From NCBI GenBank assembly GCA_016712625.1, contig JADJQQ010000030.1:90074-154073 (forward strand): DNA of 64,000 bases. Reading direction: 5' to 3'. The DNA comes from Candidatus Competibacteraceae bacterium. Its GTDB lineage: Bacteria > Pseudomonadota > Gammaproteobacteria > Competibacterales > Competibacteraceae. The notes under the pieces are model-generated. The model ran no database searches and was not told the DNA's origin. It was given only the letters and a program-made list of their open reading frames with translations. Positions 27,258-37,256 of this stretch are shown here, piece by piece (position 1 is the stretch's first letter; every line of letters begins with the position of its first letter). A program made the translations under genes and the position numbers.

Positions 27258-27782
27258 TTATGTGGTGCTTGATATAACGTCAGTGGTGAGAAGAGAGGAG
27301 CTGTCACTGCTGGATTCTTTAGCGGCCGGTTCTATAGCGCGGGTTCCGGTTCTGCCGAAGAGCCGATCCATGGCTCGCCCGAGACGGGCCGTTTCATCCT
27401 GAATGATTTGCAGAAAACGTTGCCGCGCTTCTGGGTCCTCGACCGGATAATTGAGCAGGATTTCGGTGAACGAGCGAATACTGGTCAATGGCGTCCGTAT
27501 TTCGTGATTCAATACGGTGATCACATCGCGGTCAAATTGCAGCGGAAACAGCAAGCCACCGCTGGGTATTTCGGTAGCGCTGGCGGCCAAGGAAGGGACC
27601 GACTCGCCCCCGCTCTCGCGGAGGCGGCGGTTGCTCAATTCCTGATAATTGGCGCAGTCTTCATAATGAGAGGTGCAACGCCGAACGATGACTTCCACGT
27701 GATAGGGAGAGATATAGCCAGCGCCCACATCGCATTGGTCGATTCCTTGCCCGTAAAAGGGGCAAACTCGCTGGCAATTCAT
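27258..27782 (-). CDS. Cys-rich protein with a HisKA domain but no kinase ATPase domain
   Basis: About 174 residues from ATG 27782 (in-frame starts up to 27830 exist). The N-terminal 45 residues hold five cysteines in a pattern MNCQRVCPFYGQ, IDQC, VRRCTSHYEDC that looks like a small metal or redox site. Residues about 85-150 are a histidine kinase dimerisation/phosphoacceptor domain with H-box LNHEIRTPLTSIRSF. It then ends in Ser/Thr-rich sequence with no N, G1 or G2 boxes. It may be a phosphotransfer or sensing partner for another kinase. Upstream of the OFA-type transporter, probably co-transcribed. Confidence 0.65.
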   Translation of the reverse strand: MNCQRVCPFYGQGIDQCDVGAGYISPYHVEVIVRRCTSHYEDCANYQELSNRRLRESGGESVPSLAASATEIPSGGLLFPLQFDRDVITVLNHEIRTPLTSIRSFTEILLNYPVEDPEARQRFLQIIQDETARLGRAMDRLFGRTGTRAIEPAAKESSSDSSSLLTTDVISSTT

Positions 27783-27830
27783 CTCCGCCTGACTCCTTAT
27801 TTGTTCGCTTTTGTGATTTCTAAAGAGCAA

Positions 27831-28291
27831 GCGCTATGCCAAGGGTTAAAACCGCGAACAGAAAGAAAAATCCATTTATTTTTTAATAGCTTATGAAAAA
27901 GAAAGGCCGAGATTGTCGAACAGGCGGTTGCAGCGATGCGAATGAAAAAGTCAACGCCGCGGGATCAGCCGATGCGGCCAAGCCGCTTGGGTTTACTAAA
28001 GATTTTTATTTTCAAGAGCTTGCTTCGGAACGGCAGGCTCATTCGCAGGTTTGCGGCGACTCATTCGCACCATTGCTAAAAACCTTCCAGGGCGCTTGGG
28101 GATTGGGGCGGTAACTGCTGAACGGTCAGAACACTCAGGGCTTATACGAAAACTCTCTCTTCCTGAGGGGCGAGGGCGAGGGGCGAAGGCTGATTTTCAA
28201 TAGCGCAACACCCTGCCCCGCTTCCCCAGGGAGAGGGAATACGGATTTCATAAACGCTCTTTGATGAGGGATTTTTTTCGTATGCAGGTTC
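27831..28291. other. Intergenic region with a GC-rich repeat-like segment
   Basis: No supported gene. A 73-codon frame at 27893-28114 has no family features. The stretch 28150-28250 has G-rich and C-rich halves (GAGGGGCGAGGGCGAGGGG and CCCAGGGAGAGGG) of the kind found in dispersed intergenic repeats of many proteobacteria. I could not find a second full copy in the window. Confidence 0.4.
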
Positions 28292-29656
28292 TTAGCGCAA
28301 GCCGTATTTTTTGATCTTGCGGTAAACGGTGGCGACGTTCATGCCTGACTGGTGGGCGATTTCTTCGATATTGCCGCCGGTGGCCAACAACAGCCGGTTC
28401 AAATAGTCGCTTTCAAAACGCGCCAACGCCGTGGCGTAATCCGATTCGTTAGCCGGGGAATCGGCCAATGGCTGCTTTTCCGGCAAATCAATCAGCTGAG
28501 CGACCACCTCCAGGCCTATGTAGTCGCTGCTGTCGATGGCCATTGCCGCCTGCACCACATTGCTCAATTGGCGGATGTTGCCCGGCCAATCGTAGTCCAT
28601 CATCGCCTCGATGGCCTCGCGGCTAAAACCCTTCACCTGTGTTTCAAAGCGCTTGTTCTGCTCCTTGACGAAATGCGCCACCAGCAACGGAATATCGGAC
28701 TGGCGTTCCCGCAACGGTGGCAAGCGCAATTGCACCACGTTCAACCGGTAGAACAGATCTTCCCGAAACGAACCGTTTTGCACGGCGTTTTGCAAGTTGA
28801 CGTTGGTCGCCGACAGCACCCGCACGTCGACCTTGATCGGCGTGGTATCCCCCACCCGATAAAATTCCTGCTCCTGCAAAAACCGCAACAAGGTCTTTTG
28901 CACGTTCAGCGGCAAGGTGCCAACTTCATCAAGAAACAGAGTGCCACCGTCGGCAGTCTCGACCAAGCCCTTATGATCGCGGTCCGCGCCGGTGAAAGCA
29001 CCCTTGCGGTGGCCGAACAGCTCGCTTTCCAGCAAGGTTTCCGGGATCGCCCCGCAATTGATCGCGACAAATTTGCCATTTTTGCGCTTGGAGAAATGGC
29101 GAATAGCCCGCGCCACCAATTCCTTGCCGGTGCCAGATTCGCCGCTGATCAATACCGGAATATCGCGGATCGCCACTTTGCGAGCGGTTTCCAACAAGTT
29201 CAGCAAGTGCGGCGAATTGCCGACGATGGAGCCTTGCCAAGCCGCCAATTCTTCCCGCAGTTCGCGGTTTTCCTTGATCAGCTCGGTTTGTCGCAGCGCG
29301 TTGCGCAGCCGCGACAGCAATTCCTCCGGCTCAAACGGCTTGGTCAACATGTCGTAAGCGCCCTTGCGCAGCGCTTGGAGCGACAAGTCGACCGTGGCGT
29401 GCGCGGTGATCATGATAACCGGCAGCACCGGATCGAGCTGTTTGACTTTTTGCAGCACGTCGAGGCCGCTGATCACCGGCATCTTGATATCGGTGATGAC
29501 CAGATCGTATTTGCCAGGCCCAAATCCGGTCATCGCATCCACAGACCGGGTAAACGCGGAAACGGCGTACTCCTGATCCAACAGGATCGCCTCGACCATC
29601 TGGCAAACGGCCTCGTCGTTGTCGATCAACAAAATGTGCTTTGCGCCGCTCGCCAT
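28292..29656 (-). CDS. Sigma-54-dependent response regulator (NtrC/AtoC family)
   Basis: A 454-residue activator. The receiver domain covers residues 5-120 with the phospho-acceptor Asp in LVITDIKMP. The AAA+ domain has Walker A GESGTGKELVARA, the sigma-54 contact ELFGHRKGAFTGADRDH, and Walker B GTLFLDEVGTLP. A Fis-type helix-turn-helix is at the C-terminus (GGNIEEIAHQSGMNVATVYR). The ATG at 29656 overlaps the stop of the sensor kinase, so the pair is co-translated. Targets unknown. Confidence 0.95.
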   Translation of the reverse strand: MASGAKHILLIDNDEAVCQMVEAILLDQEYAVSAFTRSVDAMTGFGPGKYDLVITDIKMPVISGLDVLQKVKQLDPVLPVIMITAHATVDLSLQALRKGAYDMLTKPFEPEELLSRLRNALRQTELIKENRELREELAAWQGSIVGNSPHLLNLLETARKVAIRDIPVLISGESGTGKELVARAIRHFSKRKNGKFVAINCGAIPETLLESELFGHRKGAFTGADRDHKGLVETADGGTLFLDEVGTLPLNVQKTLLRFLQEQEFYRVGDTTPIKVDVRVLSATNVNLQNAVQNGSFREDLFYRLNVVQLRLPPLRERQSDIPLLVAHFVKEQNKRFETQVKGFSREAIEAMMDYDWPGNIRQLSNVVQAAMAIDSSDYIGLEVVAQLIDLPEKQPLADSPANESDYATALARFESDYLNRLLLATGGNIEEIAHQSGMNVATVYRKIKKYGLR

Positions 29657-31610
29657 CAGGCCGACTCCGCCTGGCTGGGCAGGCTGACGGTCACGGTGGT
29701 GCCTTGCCCGATAGTGCTGGCAACTTCTAGCTTACCACCATGCTGTTCGACGATGGTCTTGGTGATCGCCAAGCCAAGCCCGGTGCCGCGCGCTTTGGTG
29801 GTGAAGAACGGCTCGAAGATTTTTCCAGATTCTCCGGCGCGATACCGGAACCGGTGTCCTGGAAGGTCATGCTGATCCAGCCCACGTCATTGAGCGTGGT
29901 GCCGACCACCAGCTGACCGCCATCCGGCATCGCGCCCGCCGCGTTGAGCATCAAATTCATCGCCACCTGGCGGATTTGATCGCCGTCTAGCGCAATCGAG
30001 GGCAACCGCGGCGCGAAAGCGGTGCTGACGGCGATGCCCTCCAGATCGGTATGGTGGGTGGCGAAATCAACGATTTGTGCCAGTAACTCGTTGAGATCAG
30101 TCGCTACCCGCACCGGTCTGGGAACGCGAGCGTAACTCAGTAAATCCTGTACGATGTTCTTACAGCGCTTGCTCTCGCGTTTGATCTGCTGAACGAATTT
30201 AAAATGCGGGTCATCGGGGTTCATCTTGTTTTCGAGATGGGCGGCATAGCCCATGATCACCCCCAACGGATTGTTGATCTCGTGCGCCACTTCCGATGAC
30301 AGCACGCCGATGGAGGCCATCTTGTTTTGTTGAGCGAGTGTGCGCTCCAATTCCTTGTTCCGACGCAACACTTCGGTCATCTCGTTAAAATCCGCCGCCA
30401 GTTCGCCCAGTTCATCACTGGTGGTCACCGGCAGCTTGGTATCGAGCCGGCCTCGCCGCACTTCCCGCACACCCTCGGTCAAGCGGCGAATTGGGTCAGT
30501 GAGAAATTTCGAAGCAAAAAACAGAAGCGTGGCCGCGAACGCGCCAATCAGGAAGGTCAACAAGCCCATGCTCGATAAAATATGTTTGCCAATGAGATTG
30601 GCTGGTTCATAGAACTCGTCTTCGTAGGAACCGACGGCCACGATCCAATCCCACGGCGCAAAATGCTGGTAGCGCACGATCTTCATGCGGGGCGCGGCAT
30701 CGGTCTGATTTTGCCACGGATAACGAATCCAGCCGTTCTTGCGCTCGATCATCTCGCGGATGAAATAGCGGTCCTGCCGATCCCGCTCATCATAGATGTT
30801 CTCTCCTTCACGAAAGGGATGAATGGTCAATTCGCCGCGTTGGGTCATGGCGTAAATATAGCCGGTCGTACCCACTGGCTTGGCCAGGATATTCTTTTTA
30901 AGGGCTTGCAAGGCCCGTTGCTCGAACGCGGTATCGTCGTAGGCTTCTTCCAGATAACCGCCCGCCGCGACGATCCAATCCCATGGCTGGAAATAGAGAT
31001 AAGCGACGATTTTATTGCGCGGGCGGCTTTCGCCGAGGATTTCGTTGCGCCACGGATAGACGCTATAAAGCACTTCACCCGGTTTGGCGGCGAGCGCGCG
31101 TTCGCACATCTCTTGAATGAAGCGGCGGCCCTGCTCGTCCTCGGCGGCATAAATATTCTTGCCTTCCTGAGCGATATGGATGGTGAGATCGCCCTTGGAG
31201 GTCATGGCGTAGAGATAGCCGGTTGCGCCGACGCTGATTGTCTTGAAGGCTTTTCGGGCTTCTTCCTGGGCCGCTTCTAGCGTCTGCCGGCCGTTGGCCT
31301 GCTGCTCGTGCTGCGCCTTGATCAAGTTATGGGCGAACCGCGCCAGCGTCGCCAAATCCTGTTGCACCACGCGGCGTTTGTCTTCCCGATAGACCTCAAA
31401 CTGCTGATAGTGCGCATTCAGCAAATCCAAGGTGAATTCGGCCATGTGCTCCAGGTCGCCGCGGGTGACCTGGGTAATGCCCGAATAGGCTTCCCGCTTC
31501 GACACATAGCCGACGATGAGGCCGACGCCAAGCACGGGCAATAGCACCAGCGGCAACACCACCGCCAGCAGCTTGCCACGGATTTTCAGGTCGCGCGGGA
31601 AACGGAACAT
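29656..31610 (-). CDS. Tandem-Cache sensor histidine kinase, one frameshift near the C-terminus
   Basis: A membrane kinase of about 651 residues. After an N-terminal helix come two similar extracellular Cache_2 domains (VGATGYLYAMTSKGDLTIH and VGTTGYIYAMTQRGELTIH, each ending PWDWIVA). A second helix, a HAMP domain and the H-box SSEVAHEINNPLGVIMGY follow. The ATPase G1 box is DTGSGIAP. At 29820-29824 one base is missing from an A run (coding strand). Restoring it gives IFEPFFTTKARGTGLGLAIT and an end at 29656, overlapping the response regulator ATG. Likely senses small carboxylates or similar ligands, by analogy with Cache domains. Confidence 0.9.
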
Positions 31611-31742
31611 GACTGGGCTACAAGATGATCCATCATGACTTGTAGTATAACGGTTGATCGTAAATCATCTCTCCCGGCCCCCTTTTTATTAGGTTCGAGC
31701 CGCTTATGATAAGCTTTGAAAACCACCGCCCACCCACCGTCA

Positions 31743-32522
31743 ATGCTGAAAATCGCCACCTGGAACGTCAATTCCCTCAATGTGCGTCTACCGCACGTCC
31801 TGGACTGGCTGCGCGGCCACCAACCAGACATTCTGGCGCTTCAGGAAATCAAGCTAAGCGATTCTGATTTCCCAACCTTGGACATGGCCGAAGTGGGCTA
31901 CCAAGCCATCTTTTCTGGACAGAAAACTTACAACGGCGTGGCGATTCTCAGTCGGCTGCCCGCTCGCGACCTCATAACCGATCTACCGGAATTTAACGAT
32001 CCCCAGCGGCGAGTACTCGCCGCAACCATCGGCGGCGTGCGGGTACTCAATCTTTATGTCCCCAACGGCCAAACCGTCGGTTCTGACAAGTACATCTACA
32101 AACTTGACTGGCTGCGCAAGCTCGACGCCTGGATCGCAACGGAACTGAGCCAGCATTCCAAGTTGGTGGTACTGGGTGACTTCAACATCGCGCCGGAAGA
32201 TCGCGACGTGCACGATCCCATCGCCTGGGCCGGACAAGTGCTGTGCAGCGAACCAGAACGAGCAGCCTTCCGGCGGCTGATCGCTCACGGGTTAAAAGAC
32301 GCCTTCCGCCTGTTCCCGCGGGAAGAACAGAGCTTTAGCTGGTGGGATTATCGCGCCGCCGCTTTCCGTCGCAATCTTGGCTTGCGCATCGACCACATTC
32401 TTGCCAGCCCAGCGCTGGCGGATGTTTGCGTCGGGTGCTTGATAGACACAGCGCCGCGCCGACTGGAGCGTCCGTCCGACCACGCGCCGGTCGTCGCCGA
32501 ATTCAATTTCGATCTCAACTAA
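31743..32522 (+). CDS. xthA: Exodeoxyribonuclease III
   Basis: A 259-residue AP endonuclease/3'-exonuclease of the EEP fold. Motifs: IATWNVNSLNVRL at the N-terminus, ILALQEIKL with the metal-binding Glu, LNLYVPNGQ, VVLGDFNIAPEDRDVHDP, and the catalytic SDHAPVVAEF near the C-terminus. The start is ATG 31743; a frame opening at 31716 would add nine unlike residues. The rfbB gene begins 10 bp downstream on the same strand. Confidence 0.95.
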   Translation: MLKIATWNVNSLNVRLPHVLDWLRGHQPDILALQEIKLSDSDFPTLDMAEVGYQAIFSGQKTYNGVAILSRLPARDLITDLPEFNDPQRRVLAATIGGVRVLNLYVPNGQTVGSDKYIYKLDWLRKLDAWIATELSQHSKLVVLGDFNIAPEDRDVHDPIAWAGQVLCSEPERAAFRRLIAHGLKDAFRLFPREEQSFSWWDYRAAAFRRNLGLRIDHILASPALADVCVGCLIDTAPRRLERPSDHAPVVAEFNFDLN

Positions 32523-32532
32523 ACCACACCCC

Positions 32533-33576
32533 ATGGAACATCATCCCCATAACATGCTGGTGACCGGCGGCGCCGGTTTCATTGGCTGCAATTTCGTCCG
32601 CCACTTGCTGGCGATTGATCCCAGCATCCGTATCGTGACCCTCGATCTGCTGACGTATGCCGGTTCGGTGGCTAATTTATCGGATCTACCGGATTCGGCC
32701 CGGCACACCTTCGTCCAAGGCGATATCTGCGACCGGCCCCTGGTCGATCAACTGCTGCGCGAGCACGCCATCGACACCATCGCCCACTTCGCCGCCGAAA
32801 GCCATGTGGATCGCTCCATCACCGGCCCGGCGGCGTTCGTGCAAACCAATCTGGTCGGCACCTTCACCTTGCTGGAGGCGGCCCGCTTGGCATGGCTGGA
32901 CGGCAAAAAGTCGGAGAGCCGCCGCTTCCATCACATCTCGACCGACGAAGTGTACGGAACCCTGACGCGGGACGACGCGCCGTTTCTGGAAACCACGCCC
33001 TACGCGCCCAATTCGCCCTACTCCGCCTCCAAGGCCGGTTCCGATCATCTGGTGCGCGCTTATTTCCACACCTACGGCCTGCCGGTGGTTACCACCAATT
33101 GCTCCAACAACTACGGCCCGTTCCAGCACGGCGAAAAATTCATTCCGACCGTTATCCGGTCCTGCCTGCTGCAAAAACCGATTCCGGTTTACGGCGATGG
33201 CAGCAATATCCGCGACTGGCTTTATGTCGAGGATCATTGTCGGGGCATCGAGACGGTGATTCGCCAGGGCGAGCTGGGCGGGACTTACAACATTGGCGGC
33301 TGCAACGAATGGGCGAATCTCAACATCGTCAAACGAATTTGCGCCCTGCTCGACGAACGCCGCCCGCAACAGGCGCCGCACGACCAATTGATCAGCTTCG
33401 TCACCGACCGGCCCGGCCACGACTGGCGCTACGCCATCGACGCCGCCAAAATGGATCGGGAACTCGATTGGCGACCGCTGGAAACTTTTGACACCGGCAT
33501 CGCCAAAACCGTGGACTGGTACCTGCAACGCCACGCCGCCGAGCCAAGCTGGGGCGGCCTAACCAAGGAATCATGA
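32533..33576 (+). CDS. rfbB: dTDP-glucose 4,6-dehydratase
   Basis: RfbB converts dTDP-glucose to dTDP-4-keto-6-deoxyglucose for rhamnose and related surface sugars. The NAD-binding TGGAGFIGCNFVRH is at residues 11-24, and the SDR active site reads SPYSASKAGSD with Tyr and Lys in place. HISTDEVYG provides the catalytic Asp/Glu, and NNYGPFQHGEKFIP is typical. The 347 residues match the family. Other rml genes are not adjacent here. The stop overlaps the next gene by four bases. Confidence 0.94.
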   Translation: MEHHPHNMLVTGGAGFIGCNFVRHLLAIDPSIRIVTLDLLTYAGSVANLSDLPDSARHTFVQGDICDRPLVDQLLREHAIDTIAHFAAESHVDRSITGPAAFVQTNLVGTFTLLEAARLAWLDGKKSESRRFHHISTDEVYGTLTRDDAPFLETTPYAPNSPYSASKAGSDHLVRAYFHTYGLPVVTTNCSNNYGPFQHGEKFIPTVIRSCLLQKPIPVYGDGSNIRDWLYVEDHCRGIETVIRQGELGGTYNIGGCNEWANLNIVKRICALLDERRPQQAPHDQLISFVTDRPGHDWRYAIDAAKMDRELDWRPLETFDTGIAKTVDWYLQRHAAEPSWGGLTKES

Positions 33577-33836
33577 ACCCGCTGCGACTCGGCCGCTGGC
33601 TGGTGGCGATCGGCGCGATCTTGACCGCCGTCGGCCTGATCACCGGCTTCGCGGCGCTGACCACCGGCGAACGGGGCTTGATTTTGAACCTCCTCGGCCT
33701 TACTCCAGTCGGAGTATTACTGGCTTTTTCCGGCCTCATCTTGGTCGTGTTGACCGAGCCGCGGGGCGAAACCCCGCCAGCCGAACCCAATCCCCCCACC
33801 GATTCCGCTTCCGAGCCTTCCGAACCAAAATCATGA
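33573..33836 (+). CDS. Small two-helix membrane protein of unknown function
   Basis: An 87-residue protein with two hydrophobic helices (LVAIGAILTAVGLITGFAA and LLGLTPVGVLLAFSGLILVV) and a Pro/Ser/Glu-rich cytoplasmic-type tail. The ATG overlaps the rfbB stop and its own stop overlaps the start of the M16 peptidase gene, so it is translationally coupled on both sides. I do not recognise a family. Confidence 0.7.
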   Translation: MNPLRLGRWLVAIGAILTAVGLITGFAALTTGERGLILNLLGLTPVGVLLAFSGLILVVLTEPRGETPPAEPNPPTDSASEPSEPKS

Positions 33837-36739
33837 CTCATCCCGCTTTCGAACACCTGCGCAGCCACCCCATTCCCGCCCTGCGGCTGGAATTTCAGGA
33901 ATATCGCCACACCGCCACGGGCGCGCGGCATCTTCACCTTGCCGCCGACGATCCACACAATGCCTTCATGGCGGCGTTTCTGACCGTGCCCCAGGATTCA
34001 ACGGGCGTGGCTCATATTCTCGAACACACCTCGCTCTGCGGCAGCCAACGCTATCCGGTGCGTGACCCGTTTTTCATGATGATCCGGCGCTCGCTGAACA
34101 CCTTCATGAACGCCTTTACCAGCAGCGATTGGACCGCTTATCCTTTCGCCAGCCAGAATAAGAAAGATTTCAACAATCTGCTGGATGTGTATCTGGATGC
34201 GACTTTCTTCCCGCTGCTTGACGAGCGCGATTTCGCTCAGGAAGGGCACCGGCTGGAATTCGCCAAGCCTGATGACCCTCAGTCGGAGCTGACCTTCAAG
34301 GGCGTCGTGTTTAACGAAATGAAAGGCGCGTTGAGTTCGCCGGTGCAACGGCTCGGTTTGGCGCTGCAAAGCCGTTTGTTTCCGACCACCACTTACCATT
34401 TCAACAGCGGCGGCGATCCGGAGGCGATTCCCAATCTCAGCCATGAACAGCTTAAAACCTTTCACGCGCGCCATTATCATCCCTCCAACGCTATCTTGCT
34501 GACCTATGGCGATATACCCGCCGCCGAGCATCAGGAGCGATTCCAGTCTGGGGCGCTGCATCAATTTCAGGCCCTGCCACTCGATTTCGCGATTCCCGAC
34601 GAGCAGCGTTATGCCGTCCCCATCGCGGACTCGATCCGCTATCCGCTGGATAGCGCCGAGGCGCTGACCGATCAGACCCATATCGTGCTGGGCTGGCTGC
34701 TGGGGCCGATCACCGATCCGCTGGCGACCTTGCGGGCACGGCTGCTAAGCGACGTGCTGCTGGATAACAGCAGTTCGCCGCTGCGGCACGCGCTGGAAAC
34801 CTCCGACCTCGGTACGGCCCCCTCTCCGATGTGCGGCTTCGATACCTCCAGCCGAGAGGGAACTTTTGTCTGTGGTCTGGAAGGTTCCAACCCCGACCAG
34901 GCGGAAGCGGTCGAAGCGTTGGTGTTGAAGGTGCTGGGTCAAGTCGCCACCGAAGGCGTAGCGCAAGCGGCGGTGGACGCCGCCTTGCATCAATTGGAAT
35001 TGAGCGAACGGGAAATTACCGGCGACGGCTTTCCTTACGGCTTGCGCTTGTTAATGGAGGCGCTGACGCCGACCATTCACGGCGGCGACCCCATCGCCGC
35101 GCTGGACAGCGATCCACTGCTGGAACAGTTGCGGGCGGAAAGCCGAGCGGCCGATTTCATCCCGCGCCTGGTGCGTCAATTACTGCTAGACAACCCGCAT
35201 CGGGTTCGGCTCACCATGGCCCCGGACCCGGAAATGGGTATGAAACAGGCGGCGTCTGAACACGAACGGCTGGCCGCCATTCGCGCCGCGCTAGCGGATG
35301 CGGATAAAGCCCGCCTCGTCGAGCAAGCCCGCGCCCTGGCCGAACGCCAGCAACAGCAGGACAATCCCGAACTGTTGCCACGGGTTGGTTTGGAAGACGT
35401 GCCGCCGGATTTGAAAATCCCCGAAGGCGTGATCCGTACCGTCGGCGCGCTGCCGGCCCACTGGTACGCCCAAGGCACCAATGGCATGGTCTACCTGCAA
35501 ACCGTGCTCGATCTGCCGGCGCTGGATCGCGAGGAGCTGGATTTACTGCCCCTGTTTTGCGCTTGCCTGACCGAAGTCGGCAGCGCGGGCCGCGATTACC
35601 GAGCCACCCAGGCCCGGCAAGCGGCGGTGACGGGTGGGATCAGCGCCCGCGCCAGCGTGCGCGGCGGGGTGGACGATCTCAACCAGGTCATGGGCGTGCT
35701 GGTACTGGCCGGTAAGGCGCTAGCTCGCAATCAGGGCGAATTGTCCGAAATTCTGTGGGAAACCTTGACCAGCGCCCGCTTTGATGAGTTGCCGAAATTG
35801 CGGGAACTGATCGCGCAAATCCGTGCTCATCGGGAAGAAGCCATTACCGATCACGGCCATGTGCTGGCGCTGGCGGCGGCGAGCGCCAGTTTCAGTCCGG
35901 TGGCGGCACTCAACCACCGCTGGGAAGGCTTGCACGGTTTGCAAGCCCTGAAAGTCCTGGACGACGCGCTGGACAAACCGACCGCGTTGCAAAACTTCGC
36001 GGCCCGGCTGGAGCGCTTGCGCGATCGGCTGTGCGCGATGCCCCGACAATTATTGGTGGTTAGCGAGGCCGAACGTCAGGACAGCATTGCGCAAGCGCTG
36101 GCGGCCCGCTGGCGTGACGGCGAGCGCTCTTCCGCCGCGCCGTTCGTGCTGGCCAAGCCGCAATCGCAGGCTCCGCGCCTGGGTTTCCGCGCCAATACGC
36201 AGGTCAATTTCTGCGCCAAAGCCTATCCGGCTGTGCCACCGAACCACCCCGACGCTCCCGCTTTGCAAATTCTGGGCGACTTTCTGCGCAACGGTTATCT
36301 GCACCGGGCGATCCGCGAACAGGGCGGCGCGTATGGTGGCGGGGCTGGCTATCACCCGGATAGCGGTTCGTTCCGTTTCTATTCTTACCGCGATCCCCGG
36401 CTGGCGGAAACACTGGCCGATTTCGACCGGGCGGTGGATTGGTTGCATGGCAACAACCATCCGGCGCGGACGCTGGAGGAAGCGATTCTCGGCGTCATCG
36501 CCGCCATCGACAAGCCTGGTTCGCCAGCCGGCGAAGCGATCACCGCTTTCTTCGGGACGCTGTTCGGTCGTACCCCGGAACAGCGCCGCCGGTTCCGGCA
36601 GCGGGTGCTGGCGGTGACGGTCGCCGATTTGCAGCGCGTCGCCAGCCAGTATCTTCAACCAGAACGGGCAAATTATGCGGTGATTAGCGATGCCCGGACG
36701 CTGGCGGATCAGCCGGATTGGACGGTGGTGGCGGTTTAG
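33833..36739 (+). CDS. M16 family zinc metallopeptidase, presequence protease (PreP/Cym1) type
   Basis: A 968-residue insulinase-superfamily peptidase. The inverted zinc motif HILEH is at residues 61-65, followed by TSLCGSQRYPVRDPFFMM, a PreP signature. The second zinc Glu lies in the region of VFNEMKGALSSP. Four repeated domains and the M16C-associated segment are consistent with the length. The C-terminal REQGGAYGGGAGYHPDSG contains the substrate-binding Arg/Tyr loop. Mitochondrial PreP degrades targeting peptides; bacterial members presumably degrade oligopeptides. No signal peptide is evident. Confidence 0.92.
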   Translation: MTHPAFEHLRSHPIPALRLEFQEYRHTATGARHLHLAADDPHNAFMAAFLTVPQDSTGVAHILEHTSLCGSQRYPVRDPFFMMIRRSLNTFMNAFTSSDWTAYPFASQNKKDFNNLLDVYLDATFFPLLDERDFAQEGHRLEFAKPDDPQSELTFKGVVFNEMKGALSSPVQRLGLALQSRLFPTTTYHFNSGGDPEAIPNLSHEQLKTFHARHYHPSNAILLTYGDIPAAEHQERFQSGALHQFQALPLDFAIPDEQRYAVPIADSIRYPLDSAEALTDQTHIVLGWLLGPITDPLATLRARLLSDVLLDNSSSPLRHALETSDLGTAPSPMCGFDTSSREGTFVCGLEGSNPDQAEAVEALVLKVLGQVATEGVAQAAVDAALHQLELSEREITGDGFPYGLRLLMEALTPTIHGGDPIAALDSDPLLEQLRAESRAADFIPRLVRQLLLDNPHRVRLTMAPDPEMGMKQAASEHERLAAIRAALADADKARLVEQARALAERQQQQDNPELLPRVGLEDVPPDLKIPEGVIRTVGALPAHWYAQGTNGMVYLQTVLDLPALDREELDLLPLFCACLTEVGSAGRDYRATQARQAAVTGGISARASVRGGVDDLNQVMGVLVLAGKALARNQGELSEILWETLTSARFDELPKLRELIAQIRAHREEAITDHGHVLALAAASASFSPVAALNHRWEGLHGLQALKVLDDALDKPTALQNFAARLERLRDRLCAMPRQLLVVSEAERQDSIAQALAARWRDGERSSAAPFVLAKPQSQAPRLGFRANTQVNFCAKAYPAVPPNHPDAPALQILGDFLRNGYLHRAIREQGGAYGGGAGYHPDSGSFRFYSYRDPRLAETLADFDRAVDWLHGNNHPARTLEEAILGVIAAIDKPGSPAGEAITAFFGTLFGRTPEQRRRFRQRVLAVTVADLQRVASQYLQPERANYAVISDARTLADQPDWTVVAV

Positions 36740-36794
36740 TAAGGACTCTTCGTCGGGCCAAGCGAGCTGCTCGGCCCGGCTTGACGCTACATTA

Positions 36795-37157
36795 TTACCG
36801 GCCAGAGAACCGCTGCGCCTGATGTGCCGCAAACTCGGCGGCATTGACCACCCCATCGCCATTGCGATCCAAGGTCGTGAAAGCGGGCGCATGACCGGCA
36901 TTTCGCATCCGGTAGCCTTGCTGTGCCCTCGCGCTGATCCGATTGGCGCGGGCTTGATTAAATTCCTGTGCGATGAGGCGTCCGTCGCCGTTCAAGTCGT
37001 ACTCAGCAAAGACCGGCCTGCTGCCCATACCACCGCCCATGCCGCCACCCATGCCGCCACCCGTTCCCATCCCTTGCGCCTCGACGGTTATAGCCAAAGC
37101 GATACCGACCGCGAACGCCAGACTTAACCAGGGCGCGCGCCGTTTGAAGCGATTCAT
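36795..37157 (-). CDS. Exported EF-hand calcium-binding protein
   Basis: A 120-residue protein with a signal peptide (SLAFAVGIALAITVEAQG), a Gly/Met linker of three GGGM repeats, and two EF-hand loops: DLNGDGRLIAQEF and DRNGDGVVNAAEF. Both loops have the Asp-x-Asn-x-Asp-Gly pattern and the closing Glu. Probably periplasmic; partner unknown. Confidence 0.85.
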   Translation of the reverse strand: MNRFKRRAPWLSLAFAVGIALAITVEAQGMGTGGGMGGGMGGGMGSRPVFAEYDLNGDGRLIAQEFNQARANRISARAQQGYRMRNAGHAPAFTTLDRNGDGVVNAAEFAAHQAQRFSGR

Positions 37158-37256
37158 AATCCACCTCCTGTTTTGGAGAGCGGGCCGCCGCTCTCTGAAT
37201 GAGTCTTGACCAGCGCGCTTGGATTTCAGTCGGCTTGCTGGCCGATCTGCTCGCCC

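Noticed and set aside
28352..29875. A 507-codon plus-strand frame opposite the response regulator and kinase
   Set aside because: Codon-shadow of an AAA+ regulator with clear motifs on the other strand; no recognised protein features.
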